64,000 nucleotides of DNA from assembly GCF_019880205.1 (NCBI RefSeq), contig NZ_CP082292.1, positions 1,550,001 to 1,614,000 of the forward strand, given 5' to 3'. The stretch's first letter is position 1. Each line of letters starts with the position of its first letter. The position numbers and the translations under genes were made by a program. Under the pieces are notes generated by a model. That model was not told the origin of the DNA. It searched no databases and saw only the letters and a program-made list of their open reading frames with translations. This document shows, piece after piece, positions 1 through 7,629 of the stretch. Source of the DNA: Pantoea alfalfae. GTDB taxonomy: Bacteria > Pseudomonadota > Gammaproteobacteria > Enterobacterales > Enterobacteriaceae.

Positions 1-193
1 CGAAAATATCCGGCGCGCCTGGCGGGTGGCGGAAGCGCTGGAGTTTGGCATGGTCGGCTTCAATACCGGCGCGATTTCTCTTGAGGTTGCGCCATTTGGT
101 GGCGTGAAACTTTCCGGTATTGGCCGGGAAGGATCCCGCTACGGAATGGATGAATATCTGGAACAGAAAACGTTTCACATTGGCAGTCTGTAA
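1..193 (+). CDS. gabD: Succinate-semialdehyde dehydrogenase-like, C-terminal fragment
   Basis: Last 63 codons of an aldehyde dehydrogenase; the 5' part lies outside the window. The frame opens at base 2 and ends with TAA at 191-193. The peptide contains the PFGGVK and SGIGREGS blocks found at the end of GabD-type succinate-semialdehyde dehydrogenases, which oxidise succinate semialdehyde to succinate, the last step of GABA breakdown. The catalytic Cys/Glu region is not visible, so another aldehyde dehydrogenase of the same family is possible. A strong terminator follows 14 bases after the stop, separating it from the next operon. A class III aminotransferase at 13789-15105 could supply its substrate. 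Confidence 0.8.
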   Translation, partial: ENIRRAWRVAEALEFGMVGFNTGAISLEVAPFGGVKLSGIGREGSRYGMDEYLEQKTFHIGSL

Positions 194-207
194 TTAAATA
201 TGACCCC

Positions 208-242
208 AACGCCAGCCGGAAAATCCGGCTGGCGTTTTTTTT
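208..242 (+). terminator. Rho-independent terminator after gabD-like gene
   Basis: A perfect 13-bp inverted repeat (208-220 with 224-236, AAA loop) is followed by a run of T to 242. This is a canonical intrinsic terminator for the gene ending at 193. Confidence 0.93.
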
Positions 243-382
243 CGCTTGGCGCACAGAATAAATTCTGCGGCGTCAAATAATCCTCTTTAAAAAGTAAAGA
301 ATTTATCAGGGATGTGAGGCGGGTCGGTAAATTGGCGGGGCATGATCGCAAATGTGGGCAGCCTGACCCGGAATATCCGCTT

Positions 383-410
383 TGGTGCAATTTCCGTGCA
401 GGTTGCACCA
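383..410. promoter_or_regulatory. Inverted repeat, candidate enhancer site for a sigma-54 activator
   Basis: TGGTGCAA at 383-390 and TTGCACCA at 403-410 form a perfect 8-bp inverted repeat with a 12-base spacer. It lies about 155 bases upstream of the predicted sigma-54 start, the usual distance for an enhancer-binding protein. The half-sites resemble NtrC half-sites, but their order is inverted relative to the NtrC consensus, so the activator is unknown. Seen: the repeat and its position. Inferred: its role. Confidence 0.5.
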
Positions 411-539
411 GCAGGGCGCATAAATTTTGTGAAGTAAATCATCTGTTTAATTGTTCGGCAAATCCACAAAAATTATCCCGGTAATACGGCAGAAAATTTT
501 TTTGCGCTGTTTTAAACGCATTTTTATTTTTTGCCCGGC

Positions 540-555
540 TGGCATACTTTCTGCA
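540..555 (+). promoter_or_regulatory. Candidate sigma-54 (-24/-12) promoter
   Basis: TGGCATACTTTCTGCA has GG and GC elements separated by exactly 10 bases and keeps TGGCA and TGCA of the TGGCACG-N4-TTGCA consensus. The predicted start is near 566, about 75 bases before the ATG at 641. An A/T-rich stretch just upstream (about 490-535) could take IHF. The rest of 194-640 holds the gabD terminator and the 383-410 inverted repeat; no gene was seen there. Confidence 0.6.
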
Positions 556-640
556 TTAGCTTATTAACAGCGCAGAAAATGCCAGTTAAAAGCGCTAATA
601 AGCCAGCAACTGATGGGTGTTACAAATAAGGAATTGTTCC

Positions 641-2110
641 ATGTTAAGTTTCGACCCTGAAAAAGTTTCTCTTCCGGCTGGCCATTATATTGGCGGCCAG
701 CATTGCCAGAGCCAGGGCGCAGCCTTCGAGGTTAAACGTCCCTCTGATGGCAGCGTCTATGCCACGCTGCAGGACGCCATGCCGCAGGATGTTGATCGTG
801 CCGTCACCGTCGCGCATCAGGCGCTAAAAACCAGCGGCTGGTCAGGCTGTCCGCCGCGTGAACGTGGTCGCGTCTTACGCCGTTGGGCCGATTTGATCGA
901 GCAGGATACGCTACTGGCTCAACTGGAAGCGCTGGGCTCAACGCGACCCATCAGCGACGTGGTGCTGCACGAAATTCCATTTACCGCCGAGGCGATTCGC
1001 TTCTATGCCGAATGCGCCGACAAATACAGTGGCGATCTCTTTCCCACCTGCGACAGCAGCCTCGGCATGCTGATTGCGGAACCCTATGGCGTCATCGCCG
1101 CGATTACCCCGTGGAATTTCCCGCTGTCAATGGCGTCGTGGAAATGCGGACCCGCGCTGGCAGCAGGCAATGCGGTCGTGCTGAAACCCTCTGAACTGAC
1201 CCCGTTTTCAACGGTGCGCATGGCCGAACTGGCGATTCAGGCGGGCCTGCCAGCGGGCGTGCTGAACATTGTGCAGGGCAGTGGCGCGGTGACCGGCAGC
1301 GCGCTGGTGAAACATCCGCTGGTGCGCAAAGTCTCGTTTACCGGCTCGACCCTGACCGGCGCGCGCATCATGAGTGATGCCGCGCAGCACGGCATGAAAC
1401 CGGTGACGCTGGAGCTGGGCGGCAAAAGCCCGCAGCTGGTGTTTGATGATGCCGGTGACCTTGAGGTGCTGGCTCAGCGCATTCTGCGCGGCTTCACCGC
1501 CAACGGTGGTCAGGCCTGTGTAGCGGGCACCCGTCTTATTGTGCAGCGCAACATTGCCGATCCGCTGGTTGAGCGACTGGCCCAGCTTTGCCGGGAAGTG
1601 AAACCGGGCGTCACCTGGCAGGAAGGCAGCCGCTACGCGCCGCTGATCGATGAACGCCAGGGCAATAAAGTCTGCTCGGTCATTGAAGCCGCAAAAGCGC
1701 AGGGCGCAGAGGTGCTGGTGGGTGGAGAGCGCTTTGCCGACACCCAAGGCGGCTGGTTCTGGCAGCCGACGCTGCTGAGCCATGTGGCGCAGGATAACCC
1801 GGCGGTACAGCAGGAAATTTTTGGTCCGGTGCTGACGGTACAGACGTTTGATGATGAAGAGCAGGGCCTGGCGATGGCTGCGCACGAGACCTATGGCCTC
1901 TGCGCCGGTGTTCACACCCTAAGCCTGCCGCGCGCGCTGCGGGCGATGCGCGCCATCGACGCGGGCACTGTCTGGATCAATCGCTATGGTCGCTCCGGCG
2001 ACTTCATCATTCCCACAGGCGGTTTTCTCGGCTCCGGCATTGGTAAAGATTTAGGGCGTCAGGCGTTTCAGGCCTGCCAGCGCCAGAAAAGCGTACTCAT
2101 CGATTTCTAA
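641..2110 (+). CDS. NAD(P)-dependent aldehyde dehydrogenase
   Basis: A 489-residue aldehyde dehydrogenase that oxidises an aldehyde to its acid. Family residues are present: Asn159 in PWNF, general base Glu258 in LELGGK and nucleophile Cys293 in GQACVAG. Length is normal for the superfamily. The start at 641 is chosen because AAGGA lies about 8 bases upstream; an in-frame GTG at 617 lacks a ribosome site. It is the first gene behind the sigma-54 promoter. The neighbouring FAD amine oxidoreductases would produce aldehydes, so a role like that of PuuC (aldehyde from an amine to an amino acid) is a reasonable inference. The substrate cannot be read from sequence. Confidence 0.9.
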   Translation: MLSFDPEKVSLPAGHYIGGQHCQSQGAAFEVKRPSDGSVYATLQDAMPQDVDRAVTVAHQALKTSGWSGCPPRERGRVLRRWADLIEQDTLLAQLEALGSTRPISDVVLHEIPFTAEAIRFYAECADKYSGDLFPTCDSSLGMLIAEPYGVIAAITPWNFPLSMASWKCGPALAAGNAVVLKPSELTPFSTVRMAELAIQAGLPAGVLNIVQGSGAVTGSALVKHPLVRKVSFTGSTLTGARIMSDAAQHGMKPVTLELGGKSPQLVFDDAGDLEVLAQRILRGFTANGGQACVAGTRLIVQRNIADPLVERLAQLCREVKPGVTWQEGSRYAPLIDERQGNKVCSVIEAAKAQGAEVLVGGERFADTQGGWFWQPTLLSHVAQDNPAVQQEIFGPVLTVQTFDDEEQGLAMAAHETYGLCAGVHTLSLPRALRAMRAIDAGTVWINRYGRSGDFIIPTGGFLGSGIGKDLGRQAFQACQRQKSVLIDF

Positions 2111-2137
2111 GCGCAACTGACAAGACAGGGGTGTTAC

Positions 2138-2806
2138 ATGGCACTGTTTAAACCGAAATTCATTACGTTTGACTGTTACGGCACGCTGATTCGCTTCGAT
2201 ATGGCCGGTGCGGCACAACGCTGTTTCAGCGACCGCGTCGACCCGGATGCATTGAACGCGTTTACCGCCGACTTTGCCAGCTACCGGCTGGATGAGGTGC
2301 TCGGCGCATGGAAACCCTATTACGACGTGGTCAGTAATGCGATACAGCGCACTTGCAAAAAGTGGGGCATTAAGTGGGACAAAGCCGACAGCGACTTTAT
2401 CTACACCGACTGCGCCAGCTGGGGTCCGCACCCCGACGTGCCGGCCGGACTGGCAAAAGTCGCTAAGGCGTTTCCGCTGGTGCTACTGACCAATTCGATG
2501 AAAGACCTCATCCCGCACCATGTACCGCGTCTGGGCGCGCCCATTCACATGACCATCACGGCAGAAGAGGCAGGCGCTTATAAACCGCAGATGAAGGGCT
2601 TCGAGTACATGCTGGATAAGCTTGGCTGTGGTCCGGAAGAGATCCTGCACGTCTCCTCCAGCTTCCGCTATGACCTGATGACCGCCTACGATCTCGGCAT
2701 CAAAAACAAAGTCTGGGTCAACCGTGGTCATGAACCGGCGAACCCGTACTACCAGTACACCGAAATCAAAGATATCGGCGGCCTGCCTGGCGTCGTCGGA
2801 CTCTGA
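2138..2806 (+). CDS. HAD-superfamily hydrolase, haloacid dehalogenase type II-like
   Basis: A 222-residue HAD-fold protein. Motif I is FDCYGTL with nucleophile Asp12. Motif II is LLTNS, motif III is the Lys in YKPQ, and a late SSSFRYD segment replaces the usual SSN(x)xD dehalogenase loop. Family members hydrolyse 2-haloacids or phosphate esters. L-2-haloacid dehalogenases carry a YGTL motif like this one, but such proteins are often annotated dehalogenase without evidence, and the operon does not suggest a halogenated substrate. It sits 27 bases after the aldehyde dehydrogenase and 10 bases before the oxidoreductase, so it is co-transcribed. Confidence 0.82.
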   Translation: MALFKPKFITFDCYGTLIRFDMAGAAQRCFSDRVDPDALNAFTADFASYRLDEVLGAWKPYYDVVSNAIQRTCKKWGIKWDKADSDFIYTDCASWGPHPDVPAGLAKVAKAFPLVLLTNSMKDLIPHHVPRLGAPIHMTITAEEAGAYKPQMKGFEYMLDKLGCGPEEILHVSSSFRYDLMTAYDLGIKNKVWVNRGHEPANPYYQYTEIKDIGGLPGVVGL

Positions 2807-2816
2807 GGAACTCCCC

Positions 2817-4094
2817 ATGAAACTGGAATCGTTCTGGCAGGCCACGGCACCGGCCTTTACCGGTGCTGCCCGCGAACCGCTGCCCGCCCAGGCGGACGTG
2901 GTGGTGATTGGCGGCGGCTTCACCGGCGTTTCGGCAGCACTTAACCTGGCGCGCAGCGGCATCAGCGTGGTGCTGCTGGAGAGTGGCGACGTCATGAGCC
3001 AGGCATCGGCCCGCAACGGCGGTCACTGCAATACCGGTGTGGCGCAGAACTTCGCCTCGCTGGTGGCGAGTCAGGGTCTGGAGCAGGCCAGCCGCTTCTA
3101 CCGGGCATTTGACGACGCGGTGAGCTACGTCCAGCAACTGATTCAGGCTGAAGCGATCGACTGCGACTTCCGTCTGTGCGGCAAACTCAAGCTCGCCAGC
3201 AAAGCATCGCATGTCGCCGGGCTACGGGAAGCCTATGAACTGATGCGTCGCACTGTGGACCCCGAGATCGAACTGCTCGACAAAACGGCAGTGCGCGACG
3301 AAATCGCCAGTGACAAATTTCACGGCGGCCTGCTGCAGAAGCGTGGCGGTCAGATGCACATGGGCAAGTTTGGCATTGGGCTGGCTGAAGCCGCCGCCCG
3401 CAGCGGGGCGAAAATTTACCCGCACCACGCCGTGACGAAGCTGGAACGTCTGAAGGGCTATCAGCACCGGATTCACACCGCGCAGGGCACCCTTCTGGCG
3501 GATAAAGTGCTGATGGCGACGGGCTGCTCCAACAGCGGCCCTTTCCCCTGGTTTCAGCGCCGCATCGTGCCGGTCGGCAGCTTTATTGTGGTGACGGAAG
3601 CGCTCGACCCGGCGCTGCTGCGCCAGGCGCTGCCCCATAATCGGACCTATGTGACATCGCTGAATATCGGCAACTACTTCCGCACCACTGCCGACAGCCG
3701 ACTGGTGTTTGGCGGGCGGGCGCGGTTTGCGGTCAGTAACCCAACCTCGGATTCGCGCAGCGGCGAGATCCTGCGCCACGCGATGACGCAGATGCTGCCA
3801 CAGCTCGGCCAGGCAGAGGTGGAGTACTGCTGGGGAGGCATGGTCGGTATGACGGCCGACCGTCTGCCGCACGCGGGTGAACAGGATGGCCTGTTCTATT
3901 CACTGGGCTACAGCGGCCACGGCACGCAGATGTCGGTGTGGATGGGACGGGTAATGGCCGATTTGCTGGCCGAAAAGCGCACTGAAAATCCCTGGCAGCG
4001 TGATGCATGGCCCGCGCTGCCCGGTTATCACGGCAAGCCATGGTTTTTACCGCTCGCAGGACTCTATTACAAAGCAAAGGATCGCCTTTCTTAA
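2817..4094 (+). CDS. FAD-dependent amine oxidoreductase (DAO family, PuuB-like)
   Basis: A 425-residue FAD enzyme of the DAO family, which also contains gamma-glutamylputrescine oxidase PuuB and glycine/D-amino acid oxidases. An N-terminal dinucleotide-binding motif (VVVIGGGFTG, about residues 28-37) is followed by the SARNGG flavin-contact block; the C-terminal GYSGHGTQ segment is typical of PuuB relatives. Such enzymes deaminate a primary or secondary amine to an aldehyde or imine. The start at 2817 has TGAGGA just upstream, partly overlapping the previous stop. The upstream aldehyde dehydrogenase could take its product. No PuuA-type glutamylating ligase was found in the window, so the substrate probably differs from gamma-glutamylputrescine. 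Confidence 0.87.
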   Translation: MKLESFWQATAPAFTGAAREPLPAQADVVVIGGGFTGVSAALNLARSGISVVLLESGDVMSQASARNGGHCNTGVAQNFASLVASQGLEQASRFYRAFDDAVSYVQQLIQAEAIDCDFRLCGKLKLASKASHVAGLREAYELMRRTVDPEIELLDKTAVRDEIASDKFHGGLLQKRGGQMHMGKFGIGLAEAAARSGAKIYPHHAVTKLERLKGYQHRIHTAQGTLLADKVLMATGCSNSGPFPWFQRRIVPVGSFIVVTEALDPALLRQALPHNRTYVTSLNIGNYFRTTADSRLVFGGRARFAVSNPTSDSRSGEILRHAMTQMLPQLGQAEVEYCWGGMVGMTADRLPHAGEQDGLFYSLGYSGHGTQMSVWMGRVMADLLAEKRTENPWQRDAWPALPGYHGKPWFLPLAGLYYKAKDRLS

Positions 4095-4104
4095 CGTCCC
4101 GTCG

Positions 4105-4131
4105 GGTGCTGGCCGCCAGGTTGCCAGCACC
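4105..4131. repeat. Intergenic hairpin between oxidoreductase and binding-protein genes
   Basis: A perfect 9-bp inverted repeat (GGTGCTGGC 4105-4113, GCCAGCACC 4123-4131, 9-base loop) without a T run. Placed just before a periplasmic binding-protein gene, it may stabilise the downstream mRNA or attenuate read-through. Confidence 0.5.
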
Positions 4132-4175
4132 GCCAGAACATGATCCCGGTTCGCCTGACTATTGAGGGTAGAGAG

Positions 4176-5783
4176 ATGAGTAAATTTGATAATAACGACG
4201 CTGATGCGGTAAATCCGGCACTGACGCGCATGATCACCGAAGGATCGCTGTCACGTCGCAGCCTGATGAAAATGCTTTCCGCTGGTGCGGTGATGAGCAG
4301 TGGGCTGGTGGGCTTTTCCGGGGCGGCACTGGCGGACGACAAGCCGGTCAAAGGCGGTAAAGTGCGGGCGGCAATGTCGAATGCTTCCGCTACCGACACG
4401 CTCGATCCGGCGAAAAGTAACAACAGCGCGGACTACACCCGTCAGTTCATGTTCTACAGCGGCCTGACCGAACTGGACAAAAACCTGATGGCGCAACCGG
4501 CGCTGGCCGAATCACTGGAGTCCAGCGACGGCATCACCTGGCATATTAAACTGCGGAAGGGCGTCACCTTCCATGATGGCAAACCGCTGACCGCTAAAGA
4601 TGTGATCTTCTCGCTCAGCCGACACAAAGATCCGGCTATCGCCTCAATCGCCTTTAAGCTGGCCGATCAGTTCAAAACCTTCAGCGCAGTCAATGATAAC
4701 GAGGTGCAGCTGGAGCTGAATAGCGCCAACTTTGACGTCCCTTACATGCTGGCGACGCCGCCTTTTTTGATTGTCAAAGACGGCACCACCGACTTCAGCA
4801 AAGGCATCGGCACCGGTCCGTTTGTCTGCAAAACCTTTATGCCAGGCACACGCACCATCGGCACCAAAAATCCCCATTACTACAAGCCCGGCTTGCCGCA
4901 CCTGGATGAGGTGGAGCTGATTGGCGTTACCGACGGTGCAGCACGCGTCAATGCCCTGATGTCGGGCGATCTGCAGATGGTCTCCACCCTGACAGCCGCA
5001 GACTGCAAACGCATTAAAGCCAGCAGCGAGTTTGGCATACTGGAGAGCAAATCAGGCATGTACACCAACCTGATTATCCGCACCGACGTGAAACCGGGTA
5101 ACAACGAAGACTTTGTGCTGGCGATGAAATATCTGCAGCCGCGCGACATGCTGGTGAAAACGGTACTGCAGGGTTATGGCGACGTCAGTAATGACACGCC
5201 GGTGCCGCCGTGGCATCCGCTCTACAACGCCGACCTCAAACCGCGTCCGCTCGACATAGAAAAAGCGAAGTTCCACATTAAAAAAGCGGGTATGGCTGGC
5301 GCGACAGTAGAGATCATCACGACGCCCAACATTGAAGGGGCGAACGAAGGCGGGCAGATGATCCAGCAGATGGCGCGCGGGGCAGGGCTGAATGTAAAAG
5401 TGCGACGTGTGCCGTATGACGGTTACTGGTCTTCGCACTGGATGAAAGATCCGGTGGGATATGGCTCGATAAATCCGCGTCCGACGCTCGACATGCTCTT
5501 CTCACAGTTTTATCTCTCTACCGCACCGAATAATGAATCGGGCTGGAAAAATCCCCAGTTTGATCAACTGGTGGTCGCCGCGCGAGGGGAACGCGATCAG
5601 GCAAAGCGCAAGCAGATGTATGGCGATATGCAGACGCTGATTTATGACCACTGCGGCACGATCATCCCGACCTTTATCAGCTCCACCGATGGCTACAACA
5701 AAAAGGTTAAAGGGGTCGAAGCCTGGCCGTCAGGCATGATGATGGGCTATCGCTTCCATGAGTTTGCCTGGCTGACCGCCTGA
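4176..5783 (+). CDS. ABC importer substrate-binding protein, peptide/opine type, Tat-exported
   Basis: A 535-residue SBP of the peptide/nickel/opine family (bacterial extracellular solute-binding family 5). The N-terminus carries a twin-arginine signal, SRRSLMK at about residues 25-31, then a hydrophobic stretch ending GAALA, so it is probably exported folded through Tat. The mature part has the family's TWHIKLRKGVTFHDG segment. The start at 4176 follows GAGGGTAGAGAG; the in-frame ATG at 4140 lies in the hairpin spacer with no ribosome site. It is the first gene of a four-gene importer (binding protein, two permeases, fused ATPase). The ligand is probably a peptide-like, acylated or amine compound degraded by the flanking enzymes. 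Confidence 0.9.
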   Translation: MSKFDNNDADAVNPALTRMITEGSLSRRSLMKMLSAGAVMSSGLVGFSGAALADDKPVKGGKVRAAMSNASATDTLDPAKSNNSADYTRQFMFYSGLTELDKNLMAQPALAESLESSDGITWHIKLRKGVTFHDGKPLTAKDVIFSLSRHKDPAIASIAFKLADQFKTFSAVNDNEVQLELNSANFDVPYMLATPPFLIVKDGTTDFSKGIGTGPFVCKTFMPGTRTIGTKNPHYYKPGLPHLDEVELIGVTDGAARVNALMSGDLQMVSTLTAADCKRIKASSEFGILESKSGMYTNLIIRTDVKPGNNEDFVLAMKYLQPRDMLVKTVLQGYGDVSNDTPVPPWHPLYNADLKPRPLDIEKAKFHIKKAGMAGATVEIITTPNIEGANEGGQMIQQMARGAGLNVKVRRVPYDGYWSSHWMKDPVGYGSINPRPTLDMLFSQFYLSTAPNNESGWKNPQFDQLVVAARGERDQAKRKQMYGDMQTLIYDHCGTIIPTFISSTDGYNKKVKGVEAWPSGMMMGYRFHEFAWLTA

Positions 5784-5824
5784 TCTCAGCCTGTCCCATC
5801 AGGCTATTCATAAGGAGTTCGCCG

Positions 5825-6781
5825 ATGAACCGATACATGCTGTTCCTGATTGCCCGGCGCATTGGTGCTGGCATCCTGACGTTGCTTATCGTCTCGGCGG
5901 TGGTGTTTTTCATCACCAGCCTGCTGCCGGGTGACGCGGCGCAGATGATCCTTGGCCAGAATGCCACACCGGAAACGGTGGCGGCGTTACGGCAGCAACT
6001 GGGTCTCGATCAGCCTTTGCTGATGCGCTACTTCCACTGGCTGACAGGCATGGTGCAGGGCGACTTTGGCACCTCGTTTGCCAGCCATTTGCCGGTCTCG
6101 CAGCTGGTGGCGCAGCGCATTCCCGCCACCTTTGAACTGGCGGGCATCACCACGCTGATCTGCGTGCCGCTGGCGCTGATTATCGGCATTATTGCGGCGA
6201 TGAATCGCGGTTCCCGGCTCGACCGGGCCCTGGTTATCGGCACCATGGCGACGGTGGCCGTGCCGGAGTTTCTGGTGGCGACGGTAGCGGTGCTGATTTT
6301 TGCCGTGAAGCTGCACTGGGTGTCGGCGATGTCGTTCGGCAGTCCGGATAGCGACCTGCTGAGTTACCTCAAAGCCTATGCGCTGCCGGTGCTGACGCTC
6401 TGCTGCGTGCTGGTGGCGCAGATGGCGCGTATGACGCGAGCCGCCATTATCAACCAGCTCGACAGCCCCTACCTGGAGATGGCGCTGCTGAAAGGGGTAT
6501 CGCCGCTCCGCGCCGTGCTGCGTCATGCGCTACCCAACGCGGTTGGCCCGATCGCCAATGCGATTTCACTCAGCCTCTCCTACCTGTTTGGCGGCGTGAT
6601 CATCATCGAAACCATCTTCAGCTATCCCGGTCTGGCCAGCCAGCTGGTGGATGCGGTCAGTAATCGCGACCTGCCGGTGGTGCAGCTCTGCGTGATGTTG
6701 TTCGCCGCCTGCTACCTGGTTCTGCTGCTGGCGGCCGACATTCTGACTATCGCCTTTAACCCGAAATGGAGAAGCGCATGA
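5825..6781 (+). CDS. ABC importer permease, DppB/OppB family
   Basis: A 318-residue inner-membrane permease. It has the DppB-type start (RRIGAGILTLLIVS, then the LLPGD and LGLDQPL blocks) and about six membrane segments; the EAA-like coupling loop lies around ALLKGVSPLRAV, where it contacts the ATPase. AAGGAG lies just before the ATG at 5825. It overlaps the next permease gene by four bases (ATGA at 6778-6781), indicating translational coupling. Together with 6778-7629 it would form the membrane channel for the binding protein at 4176-5783. Confidence 0.92.
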   Translation: MNRYMLFLIARRIGAGILTLLIVSAVVFFITSLLPGDAAQMILGQNATPETVAALRQQLGLDQPLLMRYFHWLTGMVQGDFGTSFASHLPVSQLVAQRIPATFELAGITTLICVPLALIIGIIAAMNRGSRLDRALVIGTMATVAVPEFLVATVAVLIFAVKLHWVSAMSFGSPDSDLLSYLKAYALPVLTLCCVLVAQMARMTRAAIINQLDSPYLEMALLKGVSPLRAVLRHALPNAVGPIANAISLSLSYLFGGVIIIETIFSYPGLASQLVDAVSNRDLPVVQLCVMLFAACYLVLLLAADILTIAFNPKWRSA

Positions 6782-7629
6782 ATACTCTCTTGTTGCCCTG
6801 GCGTTTCTTACAGTCGCTCTCCTGGTCAGGCCGGCTGGGTCTCATCATGTCGCTGTTCTGGCTGCTGATGGCGGTGTTTGGCACGCCACTGGCTCCGCAC
6901 AGCATTGATGACATCGGCGGCGGTCCGCTGATGGGCGGCATGACGGCGGATAACCTGCTGGGGACCGACTACCTGGGACGCGACATGCTGAGCCGTATTC
7001 TCTACGGCGCGAAGTTCTCCATCGGTCTGGCGCTGAGTGCGGCACTGCTGGCCAGCCTGATCGGCACGCTGCTGGCGCTGCTGGCGGCGGTAACGGGACG
7101 CTGGCTGGAGGAGCTGCTGGGCCGCGTCAACGATGCCCTGCTGGTGCTGCCGGGCAAAGTGCTGTCGCTGATGATTGTCGCGGTGTTTGGCTCCTCGCTG
7201 CCCATGCTGATCCTCACGGCGGTGTTCACCTACTGGCCGGGCGCATTCCGCATCGCGTTTGCCATGGCCAGTTCGCTGCGCAGCATGGACTACGTCCGGG
7301 CATCACGGCTGCGGGGCGAAAGCCGCTGGTATATCGCCCTTCACGATATCCTGCCTAACATGGTGCACCCGATGCTGACGGACTTTGGCCTGCGCTTTGT
7401 CTACATCGTGCTGCTGCTGAGCGGCCTGAGCTTCCTTGGCCTGGGAGTGCAGCCGCCGTACGCTGACTGGGGCACGCTGGTTCGTGAAAATATGCAGGGG
7501 CTGTTTGATGGCTCGCCCGCGGTACTGATGCCCGCGCTGGCGATTGCCAGCCTGACCATTGGCGCCAACCTGTTTATAGACAGCCTGCAGGCGATGCGTC
7601 CGATGACGCTGGCGAAGGAGGGAGCATGA
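6778..7629 (+). CDS. ABC importer permease, DppC/OppC family
   Basis: A 283-residue inner-membrane permease of the DppC/OppC type, shown by the LLGTDYLGRDMLSR block after the first membrane segment and the coupling loop around ASRLRGESRWYIA. The start at 6778 is chosen over an in-frame ATG at 6766 because GGAG lies six bases upstream of 6778 and the gene then overlaps the previous stop as ATGA, like its neighbours. It overlaps the ATPase gene by four bases (7626-7629). Partner of the DppB-like permease. Confidence 0.92.
   Translation: MNTLLLPWRFLQSLSWSGRLGLIMSLFWLLMAVFGTPLAPHSIDDIGGGPLMGGMTADNLLGTDYLGRDMLSRILYGAKFSIGLALSAALLASLIGTLLALLAAVTGRWLEELLGRVNDALLVLPGKVLSLMIVAVFGSSLPMLILTAVFTYWPGAFRIAFAMASSLRSMDYVRASRLRGESRWYIALHDILPNMVHPMLTDFGLRFVYIVLLLSGLSFLGLGVQPPYADWGTLVRENMQGLFDGSPAVLMPALAIASLTIGANLFIDSLQAMRPMTLAKEGA

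Noticed and set aside
1208..1915. Long minus-strand frames opposite the aldehyde dehydrogenase and many other genes
   Set aside because: Typical antisense shadows of GC-rich codons; His/Arg-rich products, no ribosome sites and no family features.
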